DNA of 64,000 nucleotides from Actinophytocola algeriensis (GTDB lineage: Bacteria > Actinomycetota > Actinomycetes > Mycobacteriales > Pseudonocardiaceae): positions 543,326 through 607,325 of the forward strand of contig NZ_JACHJQ010000003.1 of the NCBI RefSeq assembly GCF_014203735.1, given 5' to 3'. The notes below the pieces were generated by a model. It saw nothing but the letters and a program-made list of their open reading frames with translations. It was not told the origin of the DNA and did no database searches. Shown here one piece after another: positions 38,815-47,536 of this stretch (positions are counted from its first letter, which is position 1; the number at the start of each line of letters is the position of its first letter). Made by a program: the position numbers and the translations under genes.

Positions 38815-40016
38815 CGGTGTCGCCGGCGTCGTGGGTGCGGGATCCCGCCTTCGCGCGGGACCAGCCGTTCGGTCCGCAGACCCTGCCGTACGGCGTGGTC
38901 GACGCGGGGGACGGGCCGCGGGTGGCGGTGCGCCTGGGTGATCACGCGCTGCCGCTGCGGTCGGTCGCGCACGACCTCGGCGACGTCGCCGACCTGGTGT
39001 CCGGCTCCTCGCTCGACCCGCTCCTCGCGGCGACGCGGGTGGAGTGGAGCGCGCTGCGTGCCCGGCTCGTGGACCTGGTCGCCCAGACCGCCCCGCCCAC
39101 GGGCGCGACGCTGGTGCCGCTGACGGACGTGCGGATGGCGCTGCCGTTCACCGTCGGCGACTACGTGGACTTCTACTCCTCGCGCTACCACGCGGAGAAC
39201 GTCGGCCGGATCATGCGGCCGGACACCGACCCGCTGCTGCCGAACTGGACCCACCTGCCGGTCGGCTACCACGGCCGCTCCGGCACGGTCGTCGTCTCGG
39301 GTACCGACATCGAGCGCCCGGACGGCCAGCGGCGCGGCTCGTCGGGCCCGCAGTTCGGCCCGAGCGGCAGGCTCGACATCGAGGCGGAGGTCGGTTTCGT
39401 GTGCGGCGGCCCGGTCGCCCGCCGCGTGCCGACGTCGTCGGCGGCAGAGCACATCTTCGGCGTGGTGCTGGTGAACGACTGGTCCGCGCGCGACATCCAG
39501 GGCTGGGAGTACCAGCCACTCGGCCCGTTCCTCGGCAAATCGTTCGCGACGTCGGTCTCGGCGTGGATCACCCCGCTCGACGCGCTGGCGATGGCCCGCG
39601 TGCCTGCCGCCGATGTCGGCCACCCCCGTCTCCCGTACCTCGTGGAGGACACACCGTGGGGTCTGGACCTGCGGCTGGTCGTCGAGTGGAACGGGACCGT
39701 GGTGTCGCGGCCGAGGTTCTCGGACATGTCGTACACGTGCGCGCAGCAGCTGGCCCACATGACGGTCAACGGTGCCACGGTCCGCCCCGGCGACCTGTTC
39801 GCGTCCGGCACGGTGTCCGGCCCCGACAAGTCGAGGCTCGGCTGCTTCCTGGAGCTGTCGTGGGGCGGCAAGGAGGAGATCACCCTCGCGGACGGCGTGA
39901 CCAGGACCTTCCTGGAGGACGGCGACGAGGTGGTGATCACCGCGACCGCCCCTGGCGAGGACGGCTCGGTGGTCGGCATCGCACCGGTCACGGGCAGAGT
40001 GGTCCCGGCGGTCTGA
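38811..40016 (+). CDS. fahA: Fumarylacetoacetase
   Basis: Hydrolase of 401 aa that splits fumarylacetoacetate to fumarate and acetoacetate, the last step of tyrosine breakdown. Start is GTG 38811 overlapping the previous stop. Active-site regions are intact: DFYSSRYHAENVG (metal Asp and catalytic His), NWTHLPVGYHGRSGTVV, EAEVGFV (metal Glu pair) and VNDWSARDIQGWEY (metal Asp). It is followed after one base by the IclR gene. The chain is slightly shorter than the eukaryotic enzyme but complete. Confidence 0.95.
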   Translation: MTVSPASWVRDPAFARDQPFGPQTLPYGVVDAGDGPRVAVRLGDHALPLRSVAHDLGDVADLVSGSSLDPLLAATRVEWSALRARLVDLVAQTAPPTGATLVPLTDVRMALPFTVGDYVDFYSSRYHAENVGRIMRPDTDPLLPNWTHLPVGYHGRSGTVVVSGTDIERPDGQRRGSSGPQFGPSGRLDIEAEVGFVCGGPVARRVPTSSAAEHIFGVVLVNDWSARDIQGWEYQPLGPFLGKSFATSVSAWITPLDALAMARVPAADVGHPRLPYLVEDTPWGLDLRLVVEWNGTVVSRPRFSDMSYTCAQQLAHMTVNGATVRPGDLFASGTVSGPDKSRLGCFLELSWGGKEEITLADGVTRTFLEDGDEVVITATAPGEDGSVVGIAPVTGRVVPAV

Positions 40017-40017
40017 G

Positions 40018-40698
40018 GTGGCCCGCCCGATCCGTCCCATCCAGCCAGCGGCCCGCCCGCCGGCGGGGACCGGCCGGGAAAGCTCGCTGACGCTGGAACG
40101 CGGGCTGGCTCTGTTGCAGGCGGTGGCCGACTCGGAGTCGGAGGCCCCGACGATCAGCGACCTGGCGACGGCCATCGGCGCGTCCCGTGCGGCGGTGTAC
40201 CGGCTGCTGGTGCCACTGCAGGAGCGCGGCCTGGTCCGCCGGGACGGTTCGAAGGTGCGACTGGGCCTGGGCCTGCTTCGGCTGGCGGCCAGCGTCACCC
40301 CGCAGCTGCGCCTCGCCGCGCTGCCCGCTCTGCGCGAGCTGGCGGAGGCGGTCGGCGCGACGGCCCACCTGACGGTCGCGGACGGTGAAGAAGCCCAGGC
40401 GATAGCGGTGATCGAACCGTCGTGGACGACCTACCACGTGGCCTACCGCGTGGGGACCCGCCATCCGCTGAGCCGGGGGGCGGCTGGCAAGGCGATCGGG
40501 TTGCGCTCGGAGGACCCGGGCTGGCTGGCGACGACGGGTGAGCTGCAGTCGGGCGCGTCGGGCATCGCGGCGCCGGTCCGGGGAGTGCCGGGACTCCGGG
40601 CGAGCGTTGGCGTGATCAGCTTCGAGGCCCTCGACGGCGAAGTGGTGGGCCCGAAAGTCCTGCGGGCAGCACACATGGTGGCCACCGCGGTGTCCTGA
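40018..40698 (+). CDS. IclR-family transcriptional regulator
   Basis: Regulator of 226 aa from GTG 40018. The N-terminal winged helix reads TLERGLALLQAVADSESEAP, TISDLATAIGASRAAVYRLL; the effector domain follows (LREL, VGTRHPLSRGAAGKAI, ASVGVISFEALD). The effector domain is a little shorter than usual (about 250 aa is typical). It lies last in the homogentisate operon and probably controls it through the palindrome at 37884. Its stop codon lies within the following terminator hairpin. Confidence 0.92.
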   Translation: MARPIRPIQPAARPPAGTGRESSLTLERGLALLQAVADSESEAPTISDLATAIGASRAAVYRLLVPLQERGLVRRDGSKVRLGLGLLRLAASVTPQLRLAALPALRELAEAVGATAHLTVADGEEAQAIAVIEPSWTTYHVAYRVGTRHPLSRGAAGKAIGLRSEDPGWLATTGELQSGASGIAAPVRGVPGLRASVGVISFEALDGEVVGPKVLRAAHMVATAVS

Positions 40699-40740
40699 AA
40701 GACGCTTTCGAGGACGCTGCACGTCTCGAAAGCGTCTTCC
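40697..40740. terminator. Bidirectional hairpin terminator
   Basis: Inverted repeat between convergent genes: arm GAAAGACGCTTTCGAG (40697-40712) pairs with CTCGAAAGCGTCTTCC (40725-40740), with one mismatch, around a 12-base loop. The IclR stop codon starts one base before the first arm. It ends transcripts from both the fahA-IclR operon and the epimerase gene. Confidence 0.85.
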
Positions 40741-40753
40741 AGGGCATTGCGGG

Positions 40754-41659
40754 TCAGGGCTTCGCCAGTTCCCGCAGTACGTCGTCCAGCGGGGTCGGCT
40801 TCAGGTCGAAGGTCGCCGCGGTGTCGGCCCAGTCCATGACCATCGGGCGCCGGTACAGGTACTGCGTCTCCGGCATCTCCGCCATCATCGGGTCCGCCTG
40901 CGCCGCGGTGTGCAGTTCCAACGGCGTCATCTCCCGGATCGCCGGCGTGGTGACACCGGCCACCGAAGCGAAGCGGGAGGTCATCTCCCGCACCGAGATG
41001 TCCGACGTCTGCGGCGTGTGCCACGCCCGTCCCCATCCCGCCGCCGACCGCGCCACCGCCACCAGCGTCGCCGCCACGTCGCCCGTGTACGTCCAGCTGT
41101 GGGCGACATCCAGGTCCGCCGGGAACACGACCTCCTCGCCCGCCAGCACGTTCGGCCCGATCATCAGGTTGAACATCGCGATCGCGCCGACGCCCAGGTA
41201 GTCACCCGGCCGCACCTCCGCGAACCGCAGGTGCCCGGCCGAGTGCGCCGCCAGCCCGTCGAGGTACATCCGCGTCCGGACCTGCCCCTTGACGGTCGTC
41301 GGCCGCAGCGGCAGGTCCGGTGTCACCGGCCCGTCGAACGGGCCGTAGCCGTAGCCGTTGGACAGGTTCACGTACCCCGCGCCGGTCGCCGACGCCGCCG
41401 CCACCAGAGCCGACGACAGCGCGGGCGTCTCCTCCGGCCACCGGTCGTACGGCGGCATCGCGCAGTTGACGATCGTCGCCGCGCCACGGGACAGCTCCGT
41501 CAGCGATCTGGTCGCGTCCGCCGCCACCAGTTCGATCCGGGGGTGGGACGGGCCCGCGCCGCGCCGGGTCACCACCCGGACGTCGTCGCCAGTGGACGCC
41601 AGCAGGAGGGCGGTCGCGGTGCCGGTCGGGCCCGCGCCTACTACAACGTGGAAGGTCAT
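40754..41659 (-). CDS. NAD-dependent epimerase/dehydratase-like (extended SDR)
   Basis: Protein of 301 aa with an N-terminal Rossmann motif variant (VVVGAGPTGTATALLLASTG) and an atypical active site, VNLSNGYGYGPF, where extended SDRs have the Tyr-x3-Lys helix. Further pieces are HSWTYTGDVAATLVAVA and WHTPQTSDISVREM, typical of NAD(P)-binding epimerase-like proteins. Lack of an obvious YxxxK suggests an NmrA-like or redox-sensor role rather than a classic epimerase. It is divergent from an AraC regulator, with a long inverted repeat between them. Confidence 0.82.
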   Translation of the reverse strand: MTFHVVVGAGPTGTATALLLASTGDDVRVVTRRGAGPSHPRIELVAADATRSLTELSRGAATIVNCAMPPYDRWPEETPALSSALVAAASATGAGYVNLSNGYGYGPFDGPVTPDLPLRPTTVKGQVRTRMYLDGLAAHSAGHLRFAEVRPGDYLGVGAIAMFNLMIGPNVLAGEEVVFPADLDVAHSWTYTGDVAATLVAVARSAAGWGRAWHTPQTSDISVREMTSRFASVAGVTTPAIREMTPLELHTAAQADPMMAEMPETQYLYRRPMVMDWADTAATFDLKPTPLDDVLRELAKP

Positions 41660-41683
41660 GTCCTCGACGATATGACCCGTCGC

Positions 41684-41731
41684 GAAGACTGTGGATGGTT
41701 CAGAAGCTCGAAAAGATGTCCTACAGTCTTC
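41684..41731. promoter_or_regulatory. Widely spaced inverted repeat in divergent promoter region
   Basis: Perfect 9-base arms GAAGACTGT (41684-41692) and ACAGTCTTC (41723-41731) are 30 bases apart between the epimerase-like gene and the AraC gene. The second arm ends two bases before the preferred AraC start at 41734. Paired sites of this spacing fit a dimeric AraC-type regulator acting on its own divergent promoter. Confidence 0.6.
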
Positions 41732-41733
41732 AC

Positions 41734-42666
41734 ATGGACGTGCTCAGCGATGTGTTGACGGCCCTGCGCACCGGGCGGCCCTCCGCCGCGCGCTCCTCCA
41801 GCCGGGCACCCTGGGGGGTGCGTTTCCACCAGGGGCTGGCCGCCGGCTGCCACGTCGTCCTCTCCGGCAGCTGCTGGCTCCTCTCCGAACACGGCGAACC
41901 ACGGCCGCTCAACATCGGCGACGTCCTGTTCACCCCGCACGGGGACGGTTACGCCCTCGCCGACCAGCCCGGCAGCCCGCTCGTCGACTTCGACCCCGCG
42001 CCGGACGACACCGGCCCGCTCGACGAGATGCGCATCGACGGCGCGGGCCCGGTCACGGAACTGCTGTGCGCCTACTACATGTTCGACCCGGCCCGCCCGC
42101 ACCCGCTGCTCGCCGACCTCCCGGCGATGATCCACGTGCCGGCGCGCGTCGGGCAGCACCAGTCGCTGCGGTCCGCGGTGGAGCTGCTCGGCGACGAGCT
42201 GGCCGACCCGAGACCGGGCACCGGCGCGGTGGTGCCCGCGCTGATCGACATGCTGCTGACGTACGTGCTCCGCGCGTGGCTCGACGAGCAGCCCGACGGC
42301 CACTCCGGCTGGGCCACCGCACTGCGCGACCCGGCGATCACCACGGCACTGCGCCAGATCCACCGCCACCCCGACAAGCCGTGGACCGTCGAGGACCTCG
42401 CCGCCGCCGCCGGGCTGTCCCGCGCCGCGTTCGCGAAGCGGTTCACCACGATCATCGGCCAGCCGCCGCTGGGCTACCTGACGTGGTGGCGCATGACCAC
42501 CGCCGCCCGGCTGCTCCGCGAGACGGACGAACCGCTGCGCACGATCGCCGCCCGCTGCGGCTACGCCTCGGAGTACGCGTTCGGCAAGGCGTTCAAGCGG
42601 GCCTTCGACACCGCGCCCGGCCAGTACCGGGCCTCACAGGGGGCGGTGCTCGAGCACGTGTCGTAG
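41734..42666 (+). CDS. AraC-family regulator with cupin sensing domain
   Basis: Regulator of 310 aa. Residues about 5-190 are a cupin_6 ligand domain (GVRFHQGLAAGCHVVLSGSC, GDVLFTPHGDGYAL, GPVTELLCAYYMFD), and the C-terminal 100 residues hold two AraC helix-turn-helix motifs (WTVEDLAAAAGLSRAAFAKR, EPLRTIAARCGYASEYAFGK). I prefer ATG 41734 over the earlier ATG 41695, because the inverted repeat and probable promoter would otherwise lie in the coding region. It is divergent from the SDR-like gene, a probable target. The 3' end overlaps the next convergent gene by 33 bases. Confidence 0.9.
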   Translation: MDVLSDVLTALRTGRPSAARSSSRAPWGVRFHQGLAAGCHVVLSGSCWLLSEHGEPRPLNIGDVLFTPHGDGYALADQPGSPLVDFDPAPDDTGPLDEMRIDGAGPVTELLCAYYMFDPARPHPLLADLPAMIHVPARVGQHQSLRSAVELLGDELADPRPGTGAVVPALIDMLLTYVLRAWLDEQPDGHSGWATALRDPAITTALRQIHRHPDKPWTVEDLAAAAGLSRAAFAKRFTTIIGQPPLGYLTWWRMTTAARLLRETDEPLRTIAARCGYASEYAFGKAFKRAFDTAPGQYRASQGAVLEHVS

Positions 42667-43494
42667 CGCGCGGCGCGCCCGCTCCACCCGGCGCGCCTCG
42701 TACGCGATGGGGAAGTACCGCAGCTTCTCCGGCAGCAGCGGCACCACCCGGCCGACCGCGTACCCCAGCGCCCGCAGCAGGCGCTCGTCGCGGGCGCGCC
42801 ACGTCAGGCCGAGCTTGTCGCGGGCCGACGGCGGCAGCGTGCCGACCGTCACGAAGTGCTGCACCCGCCCCGGCACAACCATCGCCAGCCGCCACAGCGG
42901 CCGCAGCGCCGACGGCACGGCGGGCGGCGGCGGGACGCGGCGCGTCGTCTCGAGGTACTCGTAGACCGTCGGGTGCGCGACCAGCGTCTCGTCGACCATG
43001 TCCGCGAAGTACTTCAGGTACGCGTCGTAGGTCGGCGGGATCTCCTTCTCCGCCACGTGCAGGTTCCGCGCCAGCTGCACGACCTCCGCGTAGTACGCCT
43101 CCTCGTCGGCCCGTGTCAGCGGCTTCCGCGAGAAGTACTTCGCGCCGACGGTGTACGCGTATGGCGCGGTCAGGATGATCCACGCCCACGGCCCGGACGC
43201 CAGCGCCGTGTGCGTCACTCCGTCCACGGTGGACTTGAGGGGGGCGTGGAGCGCGCGCAGCCGGTCGCCTTCGGCCAGTGCCTCCTCGCCGCCGTAGATC
43301 CATGTCATCACCGACGCGATGGACCGCTGCGCCCGCCCGATCGCGTCGGTCCGGAACACCGAGTGCTCACCGACGACCGCGCCGACCGTCGGGTGCATCA
43401 CCTGCAGCGCGAACGCCGCACCGGTGGTGAGGGAGAACGTGACGAGGCCGGTCTCGTCCCACAAGCGCGTACCCGGCCCGATCGGCTGCCGCAT
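42634..43494 (-). CDS. MpaB-family oxygenase-like protein (DUF2236)
   Basis: Protein of 286 aa with the DUF2236/MpaB pattern: FALQVMHPTVGAVVGEHSVF near residue 30, SIASVMTWIYGGEEALAEGD, LHAPLKSTVDG and WAWIILTAPYAYTVG. Characterised relatives are heme-containing oxygenases such as rubber oxygenase Lcp and MpaB; the usual conserved His residues are partly visible (MHPTVG, LHAPL). Substrate is unknown. It is divergent from the TetR gene at 43544, a likely repressor. Confidence 0.85.
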   Translation of the reverse strand: MRQPIGPGTRLWDETGLVTFSLTTGAAFALQVMHPTVGAVVGEHSVFRTDAIGRAQRSIASVMTWIYGGEEALAEGDRLRALHAPLKSTVDGVTHTALASGPWAWIILTAPYAYTVGAKYFSRKPLTRADEEAYYAEVVQLARNLHVAEKEIPPTYDAYLKYFADMVDETLVAHPTVYEYLETTRRVPPPPAVPSALRPLWRLAMVVPGRVQHFVTVGTLPPSARDKLGLTWRARDERLLRALGYAVGRVVPLLPEKLRYFPIAYEARRVERARRALRHVLEHRPL

Positions 43495-43507
43495 GGCCCC
43501 GCTCCCT

Positions 43508-43529
43508 TCTGGTGGAGGTCGTCACCAGA
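43508..43529. promoter_or_regulatory. Inverted repeat, candidate operator of MpaB/TetR pair
   Basis: TCTGGTG (43508-43514) and CACCAGA (43523-43529) form perfect 7-base arms 8 bases apart in the 49-base gap between the divergent MpaB-like and TetR genes. Size and position suit a TetR dimer site; binding is inferred. Confidence 0.5.
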
Positions 43530-43543
43530 TAACATAGGGTCGC

Positions 43544-44173
43544 ATGAAGACCTACGGTGGCGCCAGCCCTGCCGAGCGCACGGCCAAACGCCGGGCCGCT
43601 CTGTGCGAGGCCGCCCTCGACCTCCTCGCCGAGGGCGGGTGGGAGCGCGTCACCGTGCGCGGGGTCTGCGTCCGCGCGAAGCTCAACGACCGCTACTTCT
43701 ACGAGAGCTTCCGCGACCCGGAGTCCCTGCTGCTCACCGTTCGCGAACAGGTGACGGCGCAGGCGTTCGCGGTCGTGGGGACGGCGATCGCGGACACCGA
43801 GCCCGACCCGGAGGTCCGCGTCCGCGCGGTGATCGAGGCCCTCGTCGGGTTCTTCACCGAGGACCCGCGCCGCGGGCACGTGCTGGTCCAGTCCCAGGCC
43901 ACCGAGGAACTGCGGAAGGCGCGCCAGGTGAGCATCCGCGCGATGGCACGCCTGGTCGCCGACCAGGGCGCGGCGATGCTCGGCGCGCAGGCCCCGCCGG
44001 AACAGGACCGCGAACTCGCCGCGCTCACCCTCGTCCACGGCACGCTCGAGCTGTTCGCGTCGTGGCTGCGTGGCGAGCTGGACGTCACCCGCGAGCACCT
44101 CGTCGACTTTCTCGTCGCCATGGTGCACACGACCGAGGAGCTCGCCGCCGCGCTCCGGCGGCAGCGGCGCTGA
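43544..44173 (+). CDS. TetR/AcrR-family transcriptional regulator
   Basis: Repressor-type protein of 209 aa. The helix-turn-helix is in KRRAALCEAALDLLAEGGWE, VTVRGVCVRAKLNDRYFYES (residues about 12-55), with the family's typical YFYE. The C-terminal ligand domain is helical with VIEALVGFFTEDPRRGHVL. It is divergent from the DUF2236 gene, with an inverted repeat between them, which is the usual arrangement of a local repressor. Start ATG 43544. Confidence 0.92.
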   Translation: MKTYGGASPAERTAKRRAALCEAALDLLAEGGWERVTVRGVCVRAKLNDRYFYESFRDPESLLLTVREQVTAQAFAVVGTAIADTEPDPEVRVRAVIEALVGFFTEDPRRGHVLVQSQATEELRKARQVSIRAMARLVADQGAAMLGAQAPPEQDRELAALTLVHGTLELFASWLRGELDVTREHLVDFLVAMVHTTEELAAALRRQRR

Positions 44174-44214
44174 CACCGTTACGCTCTCCTGGTGCCCGGT
44201 GACAGAGCTTGGAG

Positions 44215-44817
44215 ATGAGTGCGCCCGCCCGTGAACCGTTGGGCCGGTTCGACGTGGTGGCTGTCGCGACCTCGGCGGGCGGCGTCCAGGCCCTCAGCGC
44301 GTTGCTCGGCGCCCTGCCTGCGGACTTCCCGGTGCCGGTGCTGATCGTGCAGCACCTCGACCCCCGGCACGACACGACTCTCGCGGACATCCTCGACCGC
44401 CGGTCCGCGCTGCGGGTCAAGCTCGCCGACGCGGGTGAGCACGCCGAACCCGGCACCGCCTACATCGCCCCGCCGGACCGCCACCTGCTGATCGGCGCGG
44501 ACGGCGTGCTGTCGCTGTCCGACCGGCCCCGCACCCAGTTCGTCCGCCCGGCGGCCGACCTGCTCTTCGAGAGCGTGGCCGACGCGTACGGTGCCCGGGC
44601 GGTCGTCTGCGTGCTGACCGGCAGTGGCCGCGACGGTGCGGCGGGCGTGGTGGCCGCGAAGACCCGCGGCGGGACGGTGATCGTCGAGGACCCGGAGACC
44701 GCCGCGTTCGCCGGCATGCCGCACGCCGCGGTCCGGAGCGAGCACGTGGACCACGTGCTCGCGCTGGCCGACATCCCGACCGCACTCCACGACCTCCTGG
44801 TGGCGACCCGACCGTGA
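44215..44817 (+). CDS. CheB-type methylesterase domain protein
   Basis: Stand-alone CheB catalytic domain, 200 aa, without a receiver. The catalytic triad is visible: Ser in VAVATSAGGVQAL, His in IVQHLDPRHDT and Asp in LTGSGRDGAAG. Family enzymes remove methyl esters or amides from glutamate side chains of chemoreceptors. Start ATG 44215 is preceded by TTGGAG. It overlaps the CheR-type gene by four bases. No chemoreceptor, CheA or flagellar gene is in the window, so it most likely acts in a non-motility pathway. Confidence 0.93.
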   Translation: MSAPAREPLGRFDVVAVATSAGGVQALSALLGALPADFPVPVLIVQHLDPRHDTTLADILDRRSALRVKLADAGEHAEPGTAYIAPPDRHLLIGADGVLSLSDRPRTQFVRPAADLLFESVADAYGARAVVCVLTGSGRDGAAGVVAAKTRGGTVIVEDPETAAFAGMPHAAVRSEHVDHVLALADIPTALHDLLVATRP

Positions 44818-46652
44818 CCGAGCCGATCGACAGCGACCTCGAAGAGTTGCTGAGCTTCATCCGCGACTCGCGTGGCTTCGACTTCACCGGCTACAAGCGC
44901 ACCTCGCTGACCCGGCGCATCCGCAAGCGCATGGCCGACGTCGGCATCTCCGACTACGTCGACTACCGCGACCTCCTCGAGGCGAGCGCGGCCGAGTTCG
45001 GTGCGCTGTTCAACACGATCCTGATCAACGTCACCAGCTTCTTCCGGGATGACGAGAGCTGGGCCTACCTGCGGGACGACGTGGTGCCGGAGCTCCTCGG
45101 CGGGCTGACCGCCGACGAGGAGATCCGGGTGTGGAGCGCGGGCTGCTCCAGTGGCGAGGAGGCGTACTCGCTGGCGATCGTGCTCGCGGAGGCCATCGGC
45201 ATCGACGAGTTCGTCCGGCGGGTGAAGATCTACAGCACCGACGTCGACGACGACGCGCTGCGCAAGGCGCGGGCGGGCGCGTACGAGGCGAAGGCCGTCG
45301 AGGCGCTGCCGGAACCCCTGCGGGAGAAGTACTTCGAGCCGCAGGACCGCAAGCTGGTGTTCCGCTCCGACCTGCGCCGCCGGGTCATCTTCGGCCGCCA
45401 CGACATCACCAGGGACGCGCCGATCTCGCGGCTGCACCTGCTGGTGTGCCGCAACACGCTGATGTACTTCAACGTCGAGGCCCAGCAGACGATCGTCGAC
45501 CGGTTCACGTTCGCGCTGAACGACCGCGGTGTCCTGTTCCTCGGCAAGGCGGAGATGCTGCTGGCCGACGGCAACCGGTTCGACGTGGTGACCATGCGGC
45601 ACCGCATCTTCCAGCGCAGGGGTGGCGGCCACGCGTGGCCGTCGTCCCAGGAGCGGCCGATGCGCACGGTCGTGACGCCGCAGGACGCCGACCGGCAGCG
45701 GCAGCTGGGTGACCTCGCACTGGAGACCGCGCCGAACGCGCTGGTCGCGGTGGACATGGCGGGGACGGTCATGCGGATCAACGGCCAGGCCAGGGAGCGG
45801 CTCGGGCTGGGGCCCGCCGACGTGGGCAGGCCGTTCCGCGACCTGGAGGTGTCCTACCGGCCGCTCGAGCTGCGGTCGCTCGTCGAGCAGGCGCAGGACA
45901 CCCGGCGCCCGATACGGGTCAACGCCGTCGAACGCAGGCTCACCGCGGACGACGTGCAGTACCTCGACATCGTGGTCCAGCCGTTGATCGCGAGCGACGG
46001 TGAGGTGCTCGGCGCGGCACTCTCGTTCATCGACAACACCCTGTTCACCCAGCTGCAGCAGGAGGTCAAACGCAGCCGCGAGGAGCTGGAGACGACGAAC
46101 GAGGAGCTCCAGTCCACCAACGAGGAACTCGAGACGACCAACGAGGAGCTCCAGTCCAGCATCGAGGAGCTGGAGACCACGAACGAGGAGCTCCAGTCCA
46201 CCAACGAGGAACTCGAGACGACCAACGAGGAGCTCCAGTCCGGCAACGAGGAGCTGGAGACCATGAACGAGGAGATGCGGATCCGCAGCATGCAGCTGGA
46301 CGAGGCCCGCACGTTCCTCGAAGGTGTGCTCGCGAGCGTCGCGGCGGGCGTGGTGGTGCTGGACGCGGAGCTGCGGGTGCGGAGCTGGAACCGCGGCGCG
46401 GAGGAGCTGTGGGGGTTGCGTGCGGCAGAGGTCCGGCACGAGGACTTCTTCGCGCTCGACTTCGGGTTGCCCACGGCCGACGTGGCCAAGCTGGTGCGCC
46501 GGTGTTCCGTCGAACGGCGCCGCGCCGGCCCGATCGACGTCCAGGCGGTGAACCGCAGGGGCCGCGGCTTCACGTGCTCGCTCACGTTCACCCCGCTCGA
46601 GGGTGTGAGCGCCGGCGTGGTGCTGCTGATGGAGGCCGTCGATCAAGGGTGA
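44814..46652 (+). CDS. CheR-type methyltransferase with coiled coil and PAS domains
   Basis: Protein of 612 aa from GTG 44814. Order: CheR N-terminal domain (about 5-60), SAM-binding methyltransferase (about 70-270; VWSAGCSSGEEAYSLAIVLA, HLLVCRNTLMYF), PAS-like domain (about 300-400), a long coiled coil of TTNEELQS/STNEELE heptads (about 417-505), and a second PAS domain (about 505-612; LDAELRVRSWNRGAEELWG). This is the second half of the CheB-CheR-PAS hybrids known from other bacteria, split here from CheB. It is coupled to the downstream ANTAR gene by a GTGA overlap. Confidence 0.93.
   Translation: MTEPIDSDLEELLSFIRDSRGFDFTGYKRTSLTRRIRKRMADVGISDYVDYRDLLEASAAEFGALFNTILINVTSFFRDDESWAYLRDDVVPELLGGLTADEEIRVWSAGCSSGEEAYSLAIVLAEAIGIDEFVRRVKIYSTDVDDDALRKARAGAYEAKAVEALPEPLREKYFEPQDRKLVFRSDLRRRVIFGRHDITRDAPISRLHLLVCRNTLMYFNVEAQQTIVDRFTFALNDRGVLFLGKAEMLLADGNRFDVVTMRHRIFQRRGGGHAWPSSQERPMRTVVTPQDADRQRQLGDLALETAPNALVAVDMAGTVMRINGQARERLGLGPADVGRPFRDLEVSYRPLELRSLVEQAQDTRRPIRVNAVERRLTADDVQYLDIVVQPLIASDGEVLGAALSFIDNTLFTQLQQEVKRSREELETTNEELQSTNEELETTNEELQSSIEELETTNEELQSTNEELETTNEELQSGNEELETMNEEMRIRSMQLDEARTFLEGVLASVAAGVVVLDAELRVRSWNRGAEELWGLRAAEVRHEDFFALDFGLPTADVAKLVRRCSVERRRAGPIDVQAVNRRGRGFTCSLTFTPLEGVSAGVVLLMEAVDQG
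46075..46272 (+). repeat. Tandem coding repeat of coiled coil
   Basis: About eight imperfect 21- to 24-base units encode the seven-residue repeat (E-L-E/Q-T/S-T-N-E). Units such as GAGGAGCTCCAGTCC recur almost exactly at the DNA level, so the region is a likely place for length change by slippage or recombination. Confidence 0.85.
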
Positions 46653-47536
46653 ACCGAGGTACGCTTTGCCGCGTGCTTGAACAGCACTCGAACGCGTCCG
46701 GCATCGCCAGGGCCCGGCAGCGAGCGACCCGGGAACGAGCCCGTGCGGCACGTGCCGCCGGCGTCGCGGGCAGGCACGAACACCTCGCGAAACAAGCAAG
46801 TCCGGCACTGGGCGGGCTGCACCGCGACATGGCCGCCATGCACCGCGACATCGAGCGCAGGCACCTGACGGCGGCCCGGTTGCACGCCGACCACGCCGAA
46901 CGGCTGGTGCGGGCAGGTGACGTCACACCGGCACCACCGTTCATGGCGGCGGTGGCCGCGGAGGTCGGCGCCGTCCACGTCGGCATCAGCCTCGTGCTCG
47001 GCGACCGGACCGAGGCGGTGACGGTCGCGTCGGACGTGATCGCCACGGCGGTCCAGGACCTGGAGTCCATCATCGGGGAGGGACCGGTGCACGACGTCGC
47101 CTCGTACGGTGACCCGATCGTGGCCGACGCGTCGGCGTTCCCGGTGCGGTGGCCGCGGTTGGCGTCCGCGGTGGCGCTGTACGGCGTGCGTTCTGTCGCG
47201 GCCGAGCCACTGCGCACGAACACGGGCTGTCTCGGCGTGCTGACCGTGTTCGACCCGCCTGCCGAAGCGGCGCCGGGGTCGCTGGCCACGGTCGCCGACG
47301 CCCTGGTGTACAGCGCGCTGCTCGCCCCGGACAGCGGCGATCCACTGGACCTGCCGCTGCTGGTGGGCGCCGACGACCACGCTGTCCTGCACCAGGCCAG
47401 CGGTATGGTCGCAGAACAGCTCGGTTGCGGTGTGTCCGACGGACTCGTCGTACTGCGTGCCAGGGCCTTCGCCACCGACACGCCCCTCGCCGCGATCGCG
47501 GACGAGATCGTTCATGGAGGGTTGAAGGTGAACTGA
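46649..47536 (+). CDS. GAF- and ANTAR-domain protein (putative RNA-binding antiterminator)
   Basis: Protein of up to 295 aa; GTG 46649 overlaps the CheR stop, and GTG 46673 (MLEQHSNAS) is an alternative. An Ala/Arg-rich helical N-terminus (ARARQRATRERARAARAAG) leads to a GAF domain (about 90-220; SIIGEGPVHDVASYGDPIVA, GVRSVAAEPLRTNTGCLGVL). An ANTAR domain ends the chain (HQASGMVAEQLGCGVSDGLV, LRARAFATDTPLAAIADEIV). ANTAR proteins bind paired RNA hairpins to prevent termination. No receiver domain is present, so the GAF domain is the likely switch. Confidence 0.9.
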   Translation: MNRGTLCRVLEQHSNASGIARARQRATRERARAARAAGVAGRHEHLAKQASPALGGLHRDMAAMHRDIERRHLTAARLHADHAERLVRAGDVTPAPPFMAAVAAEVGAVHVGISLVLGDRTEAVTVASDVIATAVQDLESIIGEGPVHDVASYGDPIVADASAFPVRWPRLASAVALYGVRSVAAEPLRTNTGCLGVLTVFDPPAEAAPGSLATVADALVYSALLAPDSGDPLDLPLLVGADDHAVLHQASGMVAEQLGCGVSDGLVVLRARAFATDTPLAAIADEIVHGGLKVN

